A stretch of DNA of 56,466 nucleotides from Alistipes sp. Lineage in GTDB: Bacteria; Bacteroidota; Bacteroidia; Bacteroidales; Rikenellaceae. The notes under the pieces were generated by a model. It ran no database searches, had not been told where the DNA came from, and saw nothing but the letters and a program-made list of their open reading frames with translations. Position numbers and translations under genes: made by a program. The number at the start of each line of letters is the position of its first letter. Positions within the stretch are counted from its first letter, which is position 1. Where the stretch lies: the NCBI GenBank assembly GCA_017631275.1, contig JAGBTQ010000006.1, forward strand, positions 1 through 56,466. The letters run 5' to 3'. Shown here piece by piece: positions 16,110 to 24,755 of the stretch.

Positions 16110-17243
16110 ATGCGCAAAATTTCACTTTTGATCTATGCACTCCTTGTGGCAATTATGCCCTTTGTGGTAAGTTGTGAGCCAATCGACCCAGACAACCCAC
16201 CTCAGCTTGTTCTCGACACCTATGAGCTAAACGTTGATGGTGGTGGCGGCGATATTCCACTCTTCTACGCACTAAGAAATGGCGTTAAGGGTGGTGAGTT
16301 CGAGGTTGTTACGGCGGTTGATTGGATCTCGCTTAAGGAGGTTACCCAGAGCACCATTGTTTTGCGCATCGAGCCCAGCGACATCGACGAGGAGCGCTTT
16401 GCCTCGGTTACTATCAAGTATCCAGGTCTTGATCCTGCGGTGCGTGTGTCGGTGTTGCAGGATAAGCAGCTCTTGAATAAGTATAGCTTTGATATTACCA
16501 ACATCACCTACAATAGCTGTACTGTAACCTATAGTCCCGTCGATATGTCGATGCCTTATATGGCAAATGTTATCGATGCTGAGTATTTCAGACAGTCGGG
16601 CGTTAGCGACATGAATGTATTTGTCGAGACCGAGATGGCAACATATCGTGACTTGGCAGGTCGTAACAAGATGACTTTGGAGGAGCTTATGGGGCGTGTT
16701 ACCCCACAGCTTATATACAAGGGTGTTGCAGTTCGTGACTTCGCAGGTATGAAGCCAGGCTCGACATATATTGCCTATAGCTACGGCATTACCTTCCATG
16801 GCAACGAGTACACTTTGCTTACTCCTGTACATCAAAAGCGCATAGATATTCCTATGCCAAAGATGTATGACGTAACCTTTGAACTCTCGTCGCAGTCGAG
16901 TGGTGGAATGGCGATGTTTAGCATCGACCCTAAAGGGTGGACAGGCTACTACAGCGTGCAGATTGCTCCCGAGGACTCTGTATATTACCTTCAGCCAGGT
17001 GTCAGCATGACTGAGAGCTTTATTAAGGGTATCGCCTCGAGCTTCTACGATAAGGCTCGTAAGTCTATGGCAAGCGGTTCAACCGCCGAGCAGTTCTTGC
17101 AGGGTTCATGTTACAAGGGTGCTCGTCAGCTAAATGTCTCTATTGAGTCGGGTAAGCGCTATATGCTTATTGTCTTTGCTGTTGAGTCAGAGAATGGCTC
17201 TGTGCCTGTGATGCGCTCAATGCCATCTATGTTATATCTATAA
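16110..17243 (+). CDS. Lipoprotein with BACON-like domain
   Basis: The 377-residue protein has a lipoprotein signal peptide ending in VVSC (Cys22). Residues about 30-115 look like a BACON-type immunoglobulin fold, with EVVTAVDWISL and a closing VTIKYPGLDPAVRVSVLQD strand pattern. The remainder is not recognised. BACON domains in Bacteroidota are often linked to carbohydrate or mucin binding, but no partner genes here support that. It is probably surface or periplasm-facing. The MATE gene starts 21 bp downstream. Confidence 0.75.
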   Translation: MRKISLLIYALLVAIMPFVVSCEPIDPDNPPQLVLDTYELNVDGGGGDIPLFYALRNGVKGGEFEVVTAVDWISLKEVTQSTIVLRIEPSDIDEERFASVTIKYPGLDPAVRVSVLQDKQLLNKYSFDITNITYNSCTVTYSPVDMSMPYMANVIDAEYFRQSGVSDMNVFVETEMATYRDLAGRNKMTLEELMGRVTPQLIYKGVAVRDFAGMKPGSTYIAYSYGITFHGNEYTLLTPVHQKRIDIPMPKMYDVTFELSSQSSGGMAMFSIDPKGWTGYYSVQIAPEDSVYYLQPGVSMTESFIKGIASSFYDKARKSMASGSTAEQFLQGSCYKGARQLNVSIESGKRYMLIVFAVESENGSVPVMRSMPSMLYL

Positions 17244-17264
17244 GCCTTCGTCCCATAGCGAGTG

Positions 17265-18653
17265 ATGCGCCTCAGAGAGTACGTTCCATACTACAAGCGC
17301 CTTCTACATCTCGCCGCGCCCGTTGTCTTGGCGCAGGCGGGACAGCTAACAACGCAGTTTGCCGACACTGCCATGGTGGGTAACTATGGTGGCGAGGATG
17401 CTGTGCCCCTTGCCGCAGTGTCGTTGGGTAGTTCTCTCTTCTTGCTGATATATCTTGCTGCCATGGGCTTCGCTATGTCCATTACGCCACTTGTTGGCGA
17501 GAGCTATGCACGTAACGATAGACGCATGGTGGGCCACCTGTTCCAGAATGGCATCGCCTACTCGCTCATTATTGGTGTTATATCTACCTTAGTAGCCCTC
17601 GCCCTGCGCCCCTTTATTGGCGTTCTTGGCGTGTGGATGAGTGGCTCAGGTGATGATGTTACGGCAGTAACCGACATGGCGCTACCATATTACGATATGT
17701 TGGTGTGGAGCATCATGCCGCTTATGGTGTTTCTTGCCGTGAAGCAGTTCTTGGAGGGTATTGGCAACACGAAGGTGGCAATGTGGATTACCCTCGTGGG
17801 CAATGTGCTTAATATACTCCTTAATTGGATATTTATCTTCGGTAGGTGTGGCTTCGAGGCTATGGGCGCTGAGGGTGCTGGCCTTGCCACGCTCCTTGCA
17901 CGTGTGGTGCAGATGCTGCTCATCATCGCCTACTTCTACCTCTCGCGCCGCCTGCGCATCTACCGCTCATTCTTTAGCTCCGAGGCTCTCAGCCGCAAGC
18001 TCATGCGTAGGTGTGTGGCTATCGGCTTCCCCATCTCGTTCCAGATGGTGTTGGAGTCGGCAGCCTTTATCCTCACCTCAATCCTCGCTTTGTCGTTTGG
18101 CGCTGCTGCGTCGGGCGCTATGCAGGTGTCGTTTAGCATTGCCAACATCGCCTGGATGATTACGGTGGCTATCGGCTCGGCATCGACCATCGTAGTGTCG
18201 CACATCTATGGTTCGAAAGATCGTAAGCACCTCAGACCTATGGTCACGGCTACCTATCACCTCGGCTTGCTGTGGGCTACGCTTATGGCTATTATGTTTG
18301 TTGTCTTGCGCAGTGAGCTTGTTGCCATCTTCACCGATAATGCCGAGATTATCGCTATTAGTGCCAACCTACTAATGCTTATCTCCATCTATCAATTCTC
18401 CGACTCGGTGCAGGGACTCTCTATAAGCATGCTTCGTGGCTTGCAAGATGTGAAAATCATCATGCCTATCGTGCTCTGCTCCTACCTTATATTAAATATA
18501 CCCCTCGGCGCACTGCTCGCCTATAAGTTCGATTTGCAGTGCTACGGACTCGCTATTGGTCTTATTATCGGCCTTAGCTCGGCAGCAGTGATGACCTTTA
18601 TTCGTGTTAGGCGCGACGTTCGAAAATTCGAACAGGGTAGGTCTAAAAAGTAG
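17265..18653 (+). CDS. MATE family efflux transporter
   Basis: The 462-residue inner-membrane protein has about twelve segments and clear MATE features: the opening LAAPVVLAQAGQLTTQFADTA and the repeated core with FLEGIGNTKVAMWI near 167. It would export cationic drugs or metabolites using an ion gradient. An in-frame GTG immediately precedes the ATG; the ATG is chosen. It is close behind the lipoprotein gene and may share its transcript. Confidence 0.93.
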   Translation: MRLREYVPYYKRLLHLAAPVVLAQAGQLTTQFADTAMVGNYGGEDAVPLAAVSLGSSLFLLIYLAAMGFAMSITPLVGESYARNDRRMVGHLFQNGIAYSLIIGVISTLVALALRPFIGVLGVWMSGSGDDVTAVTDMALPYYDMLVWSIMPLMVFLAVKQFLEGIGNTKVAMWITLVGNVLNILLNWIFIFGRCGFEAMGAEGAGLATLLARVVQMLLIIAYFYLSRRLRIYRSFFSSEALSRKLMRRCVAIGFPISFQMVLESAAFILTSILALSFGAAASGAMQVSFSIANIAWMITVAIGSASTIVVSHIYGSKDRKHLRPMVTATYHLGLLWATLMAIMFVVLRSELVAIFTDNAEIIAISANLLMLISIYQFSDSVQGLSISMLRGLQDVKIIMPIVLCSYLILNIPLGALLAYKFDLQCYGLAIGLIIGLSSAAVMTFIRVRRDVRKFEQGRSKK

Positions 18654-18702
18654 CTAATACCCTGTATTTCAGCTAATTAGGTTGTTAAGTGCGTAACTGC
18701 CT

Positions 18703-18759
18703 GATAATCAACACTATGAAAAATTGATATTTTCATGGTGCTTTATTGTATTGATTATC
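18703..18759. promoter_or_regulatory. 57-bp hairpin upstream of the barrel operon
   Basis: GATAATCAA (18703-18711) pairs with TTGATTATC (18751-18759). Inside, CACTATGAAAA (18712-18722) pairs with TTTTCATGGTG (18730-18740). It lacks a terminal T-run. It could end MATE transcription weakly or be an operator; it lies 45-100 bp before the operon promoter. Confidence 0.45.
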
Positions 18760-18803
18760 AATGTGTTATAAAATGCATTTCGGAAAAATTCGATGCTCAA
18801 AAA

Positions 18804-18835
18804 TTTGGTTATGGCGGGTTATGTTGCTAACTTTG
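18804..18835 (+). promoter_or_regulatory. Promoter of the barrel-barrel-lipoprotein operon
   Basis: TTTG (18804-18807), a 20-bp spacer and TAACTTTG (18828-18835) match the Bacteroidota promoter pattern, 33 bp before the ATG. Confidence 0.7.
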
Positions 18836-18868
18836 CATTAACGAAACTAACTAAAACTCGACCTAATT

Positions 18869-19591
18869 ATGAGTAACGTAAAACTAAAGGTGGGCCTACT
18901 CGTTGCCATGCTCTTTGTGGTGGGAGCATTTAGCGCCGAGGCGCAACATACCTACAAGTTCAGAGATTCGCTTGGCGTCTATACCGTCAAGTTTACACCA
19001 CATAGTCGCGATATGAGGGTTGCTATGTCGCTCGCCAAGCCCCTTGCGCCAGGCACACACGAGGTGCGTCTATCTACGTTGTGGGGCAGCACTGGTCGCT
19101 ATGGCTATAATACCATTAACAACGAGATATTCTTTATAGGCGACATGGATCTCGAGTCATGCTATTTTGGCCCGAGTCACTACTATGCACTAGCGCTGAG
19201 CTATGGCTACTGGTTCAACGAGTGGTTTAGCCTCAGTGGCGATGTTAAGTGGGTCTATGGACATCGCAACATTTTTGATATGTACACCCAGGCGAAGGTA
19301 TTAACACTTCGCGAGAACGACTTCTCGATTATGCCTAAGGCGCGCTTTGCATGGTATCGCCGAGGTATTGTTCAGCTATACTCGACCATAGGCCTTGGTG
19401 TGGGTGTTCTGCATCGTGAGCGCCACTTGGAGGGTTATGGCGACCTTATTGATGCCTACTGCGCCTTCGATATTAAGCCCTTTGGCATTGCCGTTGGCCG
19501 CAAGTGGTTTGGCTTTGCCGAGGTGGGTTATGGCGCAAGTGGCGTGATAAACGTGGGTGTAGGTTATAGAATTAACACTAAAACAAGGTAG
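18869..19591 (+). CDS. Outer-membrane beta-barrel protein, paralogue 1
   Basis: The 240-residue protein has a signal peptide ending near SAEAQ (residue 25) and then alternating amphipathic strands, as in small outer-membrane barrels. The last third (VGRKWFGFAEVGYGASG) matches the next gene's VGRGFYGFVEVGAG, so the two are paralogues. No named family is recognised with confidence. It opens a three-gene operon with 4-bp and 6-bp spacings, ending in a lipoprotein, which suggests a shared outer-membrane assembly. Confidence 0.7.
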   Translation: MSNVKLKVGLLVAMLFVVGAFSAEAQHTYKFRDSLGVYTVKFTPHSRDMRVAMSLAKPLAPGTHEVRLSTLWGSTGRYGYNTINNEIFFIGDMDLESCYFGPSHYYALALSYGYWFNEWFSLSGDVKWVYGHRNIFDMYTQAKVLTLRENDFSIMPKARFAWYRRGIVQLYSTIGLGVGVLHRERHLEGYGDLIDAYCAFDIKPFGIAVGRKWFGFAEVGYGASGVINVGVGYRINTKTR

Positions 19592-19595
19592 AGCT

Positions 19596-20324
19596 ATGAA
19601 GAGTATATATAAATATATGGTATTGGCGGTAGCCTTGATGCTCTCGACTACTGCGATGGCTCAGGAGAGGGTCGATGAAAAGCTTGTCTATGACCGCATA
19701 ACAGGCTATATGACCACAAAGAGCGAGGTTGAAAAGTTGCCTGTGGAACCAAGTAAAAATATTCAGGATGTGCGTTGGGAGCACGACCTGAGCCTTTGGT
19801 ACGGAGCCCCCGGCGTGGTCTCGGAGCTGTTGTTGGGCAATCAGGTCTTTGGAGATGGACCTAACGGTGTTTATGGCCCTCCAGCCTTCGGCCCAAGTCT
19901 TCACGAGTTGCGCACCTACACAGGCCCCGTATATCAGCTTACGACGCTCGGTCTTAGCTACTCGAAGCGAGTAAATCCTTGGCTGGCACTCGGCGCTAAG
20001 GCTACCTTTGGTGCAGCATGGCAGAATGTCTATGATACATATACCGATGAGCTTTTGTATAACAACAATGTCTATAACATCGCCGCTCTGTTTGATGTCC
20101 GCTTTAACTGGTTGCGTCGCACAAATGTCGAGATGTACTCCTCTGTGGCGCTTGGCCTATTTGCCCATGCGGAGAGGGCTAATGGCGGTATTGCACCAAT
20201 GGCAGATGTGGCCTTTGTGGGCATAAAGGTTGGTCGTGGCTTCTACGGCTTTGTCGAGGTGGGCGCTGGTGTTGGCGGCTCGGTGCGTGGAGGCCTTGGA
20301 TTTAGGTTTAACACTAAAAAATAG
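19596..20324 (+). CDS. Outer-membrane beta-barrel protein, paralogue 2
   Basis: The 242-residue protein has a signal peptide ending in TTAMAQ (about residue 22) and a barrel-like strand pattern finishing GGLGFRFNTKK. It is a paralogue of the gene 4 bp upstream, being most alike in the C-terminal strands. It differs by an extended N-terminal segment rich in charged residues. Function is unknown. It is translationally close to the lipoprotein gene 6 bp downstream. Confidence 0.7.
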   Translation: MKSIYKYMVLAVALMLSTTAMAQERVDEKLVYDRITGYMTTKSEVEKLPVEPSKNIQDVRWEHDLSLWYGAPGVVSELLLGNQVFGDGPNGVYGPPAFGPSLHELRTYTGPVYQLTTLGLSYSKRVNPWLALGAKATFGAAWQNVYDTYTDELLYNNNVYNIAALFDVRFNWLRRTNVEMYSSVALGLFAHAERANGGIAPMADVAFVGIKVGRGFYGFVEVGAGVGGSVRGGLGFRFNTKK

Positions 20325-20330
20325 TGAGCT

Positions 20331-21095
20331 ATGAGAAGATATTTATTTGCACTAATTGCCCCTATGTTTCTCTTTGCATCGTGCGAGGTAGTTGAGGGCG
20401 ACGAGCGTGAGCCTATGGACGTGGGTAAGTATATCGCACGCCGAACAATATACTACAATATCCAAACATTGCAGGAGTATTTCGACTATGCTGTGGTTGC
20501 CGACTGGTATCTTTCGACCGAGGATGAGGAGCTAAAGGAGCGTATCGCCAACCGTTTTATGCCATACTACCAGATTGTTGCCGAGGAGGGTTTCGTGCGC
20601 TTTAAGTTTAGCTATCCGTGGAGCGATGGCACTCCTCGCTACTATCGAGAGTATATCACCGATGGCAAGCTGCTAAGTGAGGGTGGCGAGTGGAAAATAG
20701 TTGCCTCAGACGAGATTCAGGCGGTAATAACGGCTACCGACGGCGTATATAGCTTCACATCGACGAGCGAGGACCATGAGAATCTCTTTACGATAGGCTC
20801 GCTTGAGTGTGACATCAACAATGGCATAAGCTACACGGTTGATGGTTGGCTTAATGGCGATAATGGCGACTATGGCAATTGGAAAGAGGCTAAAGTTTTG
20901 GTTAGTACCGAGATAACAACGCCACTACACTATAGGTCTAACTCCTACAATCATAACTTCTTTACAGAGGGCTCGATGGATATTATCTGCGACGATAAGC
21001 GCATAAATCGCCGTGACGAGGTTACGGTAACATTCAAGACATACAGCACCGCCGAGGTGGAGTATCTCGGACAAAGAGAGGTCTGGGAGTACTAA
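20331..21095 (+). CDS. Lipoprotein of the barrel operon
   Basis: The 254-residue protein has a lipoprotein signal ending in FASC (Cys18) and a soluble region with many aromatic residues and beta-strand pattern. No family is recognised. It is the third gene of the operon with the two barrel proteins, so it may sit beside them in the outer membrane. A bidirectional terminator follows 1 bp after the stop. Confidence 0.65.
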   Translation: MRRYLFALIAPMFLFASCEVVEGDEREPMDVGKYIARRTIYYNIQTLQEYFDYAVVADWYLSTEDEELKERIANRFMPYYQIVAEEGFVRFKFSYPWSDGTPRYYREYITDGKLLSEGGEWKIVASDEIQAVITATDGVYSFTSTSEDHENLFTIGSLECDINNGISYTVDGWLNGDNGDYGNWKEAKVLVSTEITTPLHYRSNSYNHNFFTEGSMDIICDDKRINRRDEVTVTFKTYSTAEVEYLGQREVWEY

Positions 21096-21096
21096 T

Positions 21097-21130
21097 AAAA
21101 AATGCTAACCGCTTGGGTTAGCATTTTTTA
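21097..21130. terminator. Bidirectional terminator
   Basis: AAAAAATGCTAACC and GGTTAGCATTTTTT form a long stem with a 5-nt loop and flanking A/T runs. It serves both the lipoprotein (plus) and the alkaline phosphatase (minus). Confidence 0.92.
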
Positions 21131-21131
21131 T

Positions 21132-22217
21132 TTATTTTATCAGCGCCTTGAGCTTGGCATTCAGCTCGGTGTTCTCCATGATGCCGTTTATCAGCTCTGC
21201 CCCTGCGCCGTAGAGATATATAGGCACCATCTCGGCTGAGTGACCACCTGTGCTCCACTTGAACTCTACGCCCTGCTCCGATAGGTTGAAGTCGGCATTG
21301 GCGCTAATGAGTGCTAAGCCACCTGTCTCGTGGTCGGCAGTGACAACAACGAGCGTGTCGGGGTGCTTGCGGGCATACTCCACAGCCACCTCCACAGCCT
21401 GCATGAAGCTCTCCATCTCCTTCTGTTGTGCTGTGGCGTCGTTGGCGTGACCCATCGAGTCGATTAGCGAGCCCTCGACCATAAGCACAAAACCTCGCTT
21501 ACTACGCTTGCCCTTGCTCTTGGACTCAAGCAGCGAGAGAGCCTTGGTTGTTGCCTCGGCAAGGTATGAACCGCTATTGGCGCCCACCTCCTTGTCGGAA
21601 ACAAGGGCAAGGGTGCGTGTGCCCTTATCCACATTTTTAAGCTCTTCCATCGACGCTATATACTCAAAACCAGCCTCCGTAATAGCCTTTTGCGCCTCCT
21701 CCTTATTGCCATAGCGCTCCTCGAAATATGCCATGCCGCCACCAATGGCAACGTCTATCTTGCTTGCGAGCAACTGCTCCGATATCTCGGCGAGCTTATG
21801 TCTACTGTCGATATGTGCATAAAATGCCGCGGGGGTAGCATGTTGAAGATATGTCGTTACGACAACGCCTGTAGCCATGCCCCTGCTCTGCGCGAGCTCC
21901 ATGATTGACTCTGCGTGGCTCAGGTCGGGGCGCATGCCGAGCATGGTGTTGTTGGTCTTAACACCCGAGGCGAGGGCTGTGCCCGAGGCTGCCGAGTCGG
22001 TCACACGGTTGTCTGCCGAGTAGGTCTTTTGTAGGGCTATGTTCTCTGCCTTGTCGAAGATTGTAGGCTCGTATTTGTTCACGAGTTGCATCATCGACAC
22101 CGACGAGAGCCCCATGCCGTCGCCAATTAGAAATATGATATTTTTTACGGGCTCGTGGGCAAGGAGTGTGCCTATGCCAAGGAGCATGGCAACAGCAAAT
22201 GTTGTTATACGGCGCAT
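21132..22217 (-). CDS. Alkaline phosphatase
   Basis: The 361-residue exported enzyme (signal peptide about 1-20) hydrolyses phosphomonoesters in the periplasm or outside. IIFLIGDGMG (27-36) carries the first metal ligand (Asp33). RVTDSAASGTA (71-81) carries the nucleophile, expected at Ser75. MVEGSLIDSMGHAND and VVTADHETGG carry further metal ligands. It is shorter than E. coli PhoA (about 450 residues). The -7-like box TAAATTTG lies just upstream on the minus strand. No pho-type operator was identified. Confidence 0.93.
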   Translation of the reverse strand: MRRITTFAVAMLLGIGTLLAHEPVKNIIFLIGDGMGLSSVSMMQLVNKYEPTIFDKAENIALQKTYSADNRVTDSAASGTALASGVKTNNTMLGMRPDLSHAESIMELAQSRGMATGVVVTTYLQHATPAAFYAHIDSRHKLAEISEQLLASKIDVAIGGGMAYFEERYGNKEEAQKAITEAGFEYIASMEELKNVDKGTRTLALVSDKEVGANSGSYLAEATTKALSLLESKSKGKRSKRGFVLMVEGSLIDSMGHANDATAQQKEMESFMQAVEVAVEYARKHPDTLVVVTADHETGGLALISANADFNLSEQGVEFKWSTGGHSAEMVPIYLYGAGAELINGIMENTELNAKLKALIK

Positions 22218-22286
22218 ATAAGTTACAAATTTATTTAGGCAAATTTAGAAAAAAATAGTAACTTCGCCAAATAAAACTACCTATTT

Positions 22287-22952
22287 ATGGCAGACGTACG
22301 CATAGCAGAGGATTGGAAGGAGTTGCTTCGTGACGAGTTCTCGAAGCCCTATTTCGACACGTTGGTCGACTTCGTTAAGGGCGAGTACTCGTCGGGTGTG
22401 GTCTATCCCTCGGGCGCAAATATATTTCGTGCCTTCGATAAGTGCCCCTTCGATAAGCTGAAGGTGGTAATCATCGGTCAAGATCCCTACCATGGTCCAG
22501 GTCAGGCTAATGGCTTGTGCTTCTCGGTGGGCGAGGGTGTGCCCTTTCCGCCCTCGTTGCAGAATATCTTTAAGGAGGTAGCCTCAGATATAGGCACTCC
22601 AATACCCTCGTCGGGCGAGCTCGACAGATGGGCCGAGCAGGGTGTGTTGCTACTCAACTCGGTGCTCACTGTGCGCCAGCATTGTGCTGCGTCGCACGCT
22701 GGCCGTGGCTGGGAGCAGTTTACCGATGCTGTGGTGCGTGCCATTGCCGAGCGCAAGGAGGGCGTGGTATATATGCTATGGGGTAGCTATGCTCAAAAAA
22801 AAGGCGCTATTGCTAACCCTGAGAAAAATCTGATTCTCAAGGCTGTGCACCCATCGCCACTATCGGCGTATCGTGGCTTCTTTGGCTGCAAGCACTTCTC
22901 ACAAGCAAACCAATACCTACAACAAATAGGCAAGACACCAATCGAGTGGTAA
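22287..22952 (+). CDS. ung: Uracil-DNA glycosylase
   Basis: The 221-residue protein is a complete family-1 UDG, which removes uracil from DNA to start base-excision repair. GQDPYHGPGQANGLCFSV (64-81) includes the catalytic Asp66, and HPSPLSAYRGF near 191 is the second signature with the catalytic His. It is divergent from the alkaline phosphatase gene and convergent with the LicD-GT2 gene, with a terminator hairpin between the stops. Confidence 0.98.
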   Translation: MADVRIAEDWKELLRDEFSKPYFDTLVDFVKGEYSSGVVYPSGANIFRAFDKCPFDKLKVVIIGQDPYHGPGQANGLCFSVGEGVPFPPSLQNIFKEVASDIGTPIPSSGELDRWAEQGVLLLNSVLTVRQHCAASHAGRGWEQFTDAVVRAIAERKEGVVYMLWGSYAQKKGAIANPEKNLILKAVHPSPLSAYRGFFGCKHFSQANQYLQQIGKTPIEW

Positions 22953-22961
22953 ACACAGAAG

Positions 22962-22983
22962 CGAGGCTACAAGCCTCGCTTTG
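22962..22983 (+). terminator. ung terminator
   Basis: GCGAGGCT-ACA-AGCCTCGC followed by TTTG. It overlaps the last codons of the convergent LicD-GT2 gene. Confidence 0.7.
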
Positions 22984-24754
22984 TTATTATCCATGCCGCG
23001 GTGCGGTAGATGCCATCGACCACGCCTCGCAGCTTTCGCGGCAGTGAGTTTGTTATGCGTAGGCGCATTAGCTGGCGGCGATTTAGGCGTGTGTAGCCGA
23101 ATGCCTCAATAGCACGTGCCGCATCCTCCGTACCACCACGTACCGACTGTGTTATAGCCTTGCCTAGACCTATGCGAGCGACGTATTCGTTAATCATGTT
23201 GTCGCCCTCGGGGTTGTATAGCTCCGCTATGGTGTGCTCGCTCTGCTCGGTGCGGTATATCGCTGCCGAGCGGTTAGATGCTGTGCGTGAGTATCTTACG
23301 AGCGACATTGGCGAGAACGTAAACTTAGCGCCACTCTGCATAAGACGTACCCACACCCACTGATCCTCGCCCATGCGCATGCCTACGGGGAAGCCACCAA
23401 CGGCTTTTAGGGTGCTGCGACGTATCGTTGCGGTAGATGGGATAATAGGGTAGCCACCGAGCATAGCCTCCACGGCAGGGTTTATCTCGCCCTCATGCTC
23501 GGGGCAGGGGGCAGGTGTTCGTTTGCTGTGGTTTACGATGTCGAAGCCAGTGGAGAAGCAGGTAGATTCGGGGTAGTAGGTCATAAGGCGGCACACCTCG
23601 GCGATATATCCCGTGAGGTAGCAATCGTCGCCATCTAAAAATGCTACATACTCGCCCGTTGCCTCCTCCACACCTCGGTTGCGTGCTGCGCTAACGCCAG
23701 CATTTGCTTGCGATACAAGGCGAATGTTATGCTCAGAGTAGCGCTCGATGATGCCTCTTACGATGTCGGCTGATGAGTCGGTCGAGCCGTCATCAACAAC
23801 GATAATCTCGCGAGGCATAAGGCTCTGGTTGATAACTGACATAAGCGCACGCTCAATCTCCGCAGCCTTATTATATAGGGGTATAACCACCGATATCTGC
23901 TCCGACTCGGTAGTGCGCAGCGGCTTAGCAAACTGCAACACCTCGGGCGCATGGTTTAAGCGTTTCTCCTCGGGCAGCCACTTTTGGATATTTCCGTAGT
24001 GGTTGCGTAGGTATGTCTCAAGGTCGCTCGGTGCCCATAGCTCCTGCTCGCCAAAGCGTCGGCGCTCGGGGTTCTCTATTGCCTCGCGCGCAATCATATC
24101 CTTAGGCATGCGCACGATGTTGTAGCGCTTGGCATCTGTCGAGTTGTAGCGAGTAAGCTCACGATGTAGGTGTCTGTATATTCTCTTTTTCGACATAAGG
24201 AGCGTAGCAAGGCGTATTGTCAAGCACGATGCCCAGCTCTTGGTCATCACCACGCCATTGTTAGCCTTGCCAAACCACCGCCATAGCCACACCGACTTTG
24301 CCATAAAGCAGTTTATCCAAAAGCGCACACGACGTCGCTGTGCTCGCTCCTTAGAGGGTGAGTCGGGGATAAGGTCGTAGGGGAAGATGTCGATATATAT
24401 GCCGTCGGAGATGTTCAAACCTACCCACTCGCTCTCGACAAACTTAGTGCCCTGTTTACGCACCTTGGCAAAGTAGAAGGGGGTGTCGGGCTCGGTGGTA
24501 AATTCTTGAAGTGTGTAGCCTTTACGTAGGCGCTTGGGTGCTTCTTGCAGAAAACGCTCGTAGTTCTCGCGTGTCATGCCGAGGTCGATGTCGTCGTCCC
24601 AGGGTACAATGTCCTCAAAAAAATGTGCGCCAATGGCTGTGCCACCCTGTATGAAGTAGGGGATATTTGCCTCGTCGCACACACGCACCACCTCACGTGT
24701 AATGTCGTGAAGCTCTCGGTGTAGTTGTCGTAGTATGTCGCTGTTATACTTCAT
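22967..24754 (-). CDS. LicD-type nucleotidyl/phosphotransferase fused to a GT2 glycosyltransferase
   Basis: The 595-residue protein has two domains. Residues 1-~230 match the LicD family, with GGTAIGAHFFEDIVPWDDDI at 37-56 holding the acidic metal-binding cluster. Residues ~286-500 are a family-2 glycosyltransferase with VVIPLYNK, DDGSTD (321-326) and DGDD (374-377). LicD proteins add phosphocholine or related groups to glycans, so the fusion could both extend and decorate a surface polymer; this is inferred. The start at 24754 lies 1 bp after the LuxE-like stop, which implies coupling; an ATG at 24772 would overlap it. No membrane segment is evident. Confidence 0.85.
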   Translation of the reverse strand: MKYNSDILRQLHRELHDITREVVRVCDEANIPYFIQGGTAIGAHFFEDIVPWDDDIDLGMTRENYERFLQEAPKRLRKGYTLQEFTTEPDTPFYFAKVRKQGTKFVESEWVGLNISDGIYIDIFPYDLIPDSPSKERAQRRRVRFWINCFMAKSVWLWRWFGKANNGVVMTKSWASCLTIRLATLLMSKKRIYRHLHRELTRYNSTDAKRYNIVRMPKDMIAREAIENPERRRFGEQELWAPSDLETYLRNHYGNIQKWLPEEKRLNHAPEVLQFAKPLRTTESEQISVVIPLYNKAAEIERALMSVINQSLMPREIIVVDDGSTDSSADIVRGIIERYSEHNIRLVSQANAGVSAARNRGVEEATGEYVAFLDGDDCYLTGYIAEVCRLMTYYPESTCFSTGFDIVNHSKRTPAPCPEHEGEINPAVEAMLGGYPIIPSTATIRRSTLKAVGGFPVGMRMGEDQWVWVRLMQSGAKFTFSPMSLVRYSRTASNRSAAIYRTEQSEHTIAELYNPEGDNMINEYVARIGLGKAITQSVRGGTEDAARAIEAFGYTRLNRRQLMRLRITNSLPRKLRGVVDGIYRTAAWIITKRGL

Positions 24755-24755
24755 C

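Noticed and set aside
16272-16835. 187-residue minus-strand frame inside the lipoprotein gene
   Set aside because: It is antisense to a protein with a clear lipobox and family-like domain, and shows no recognisable domain.
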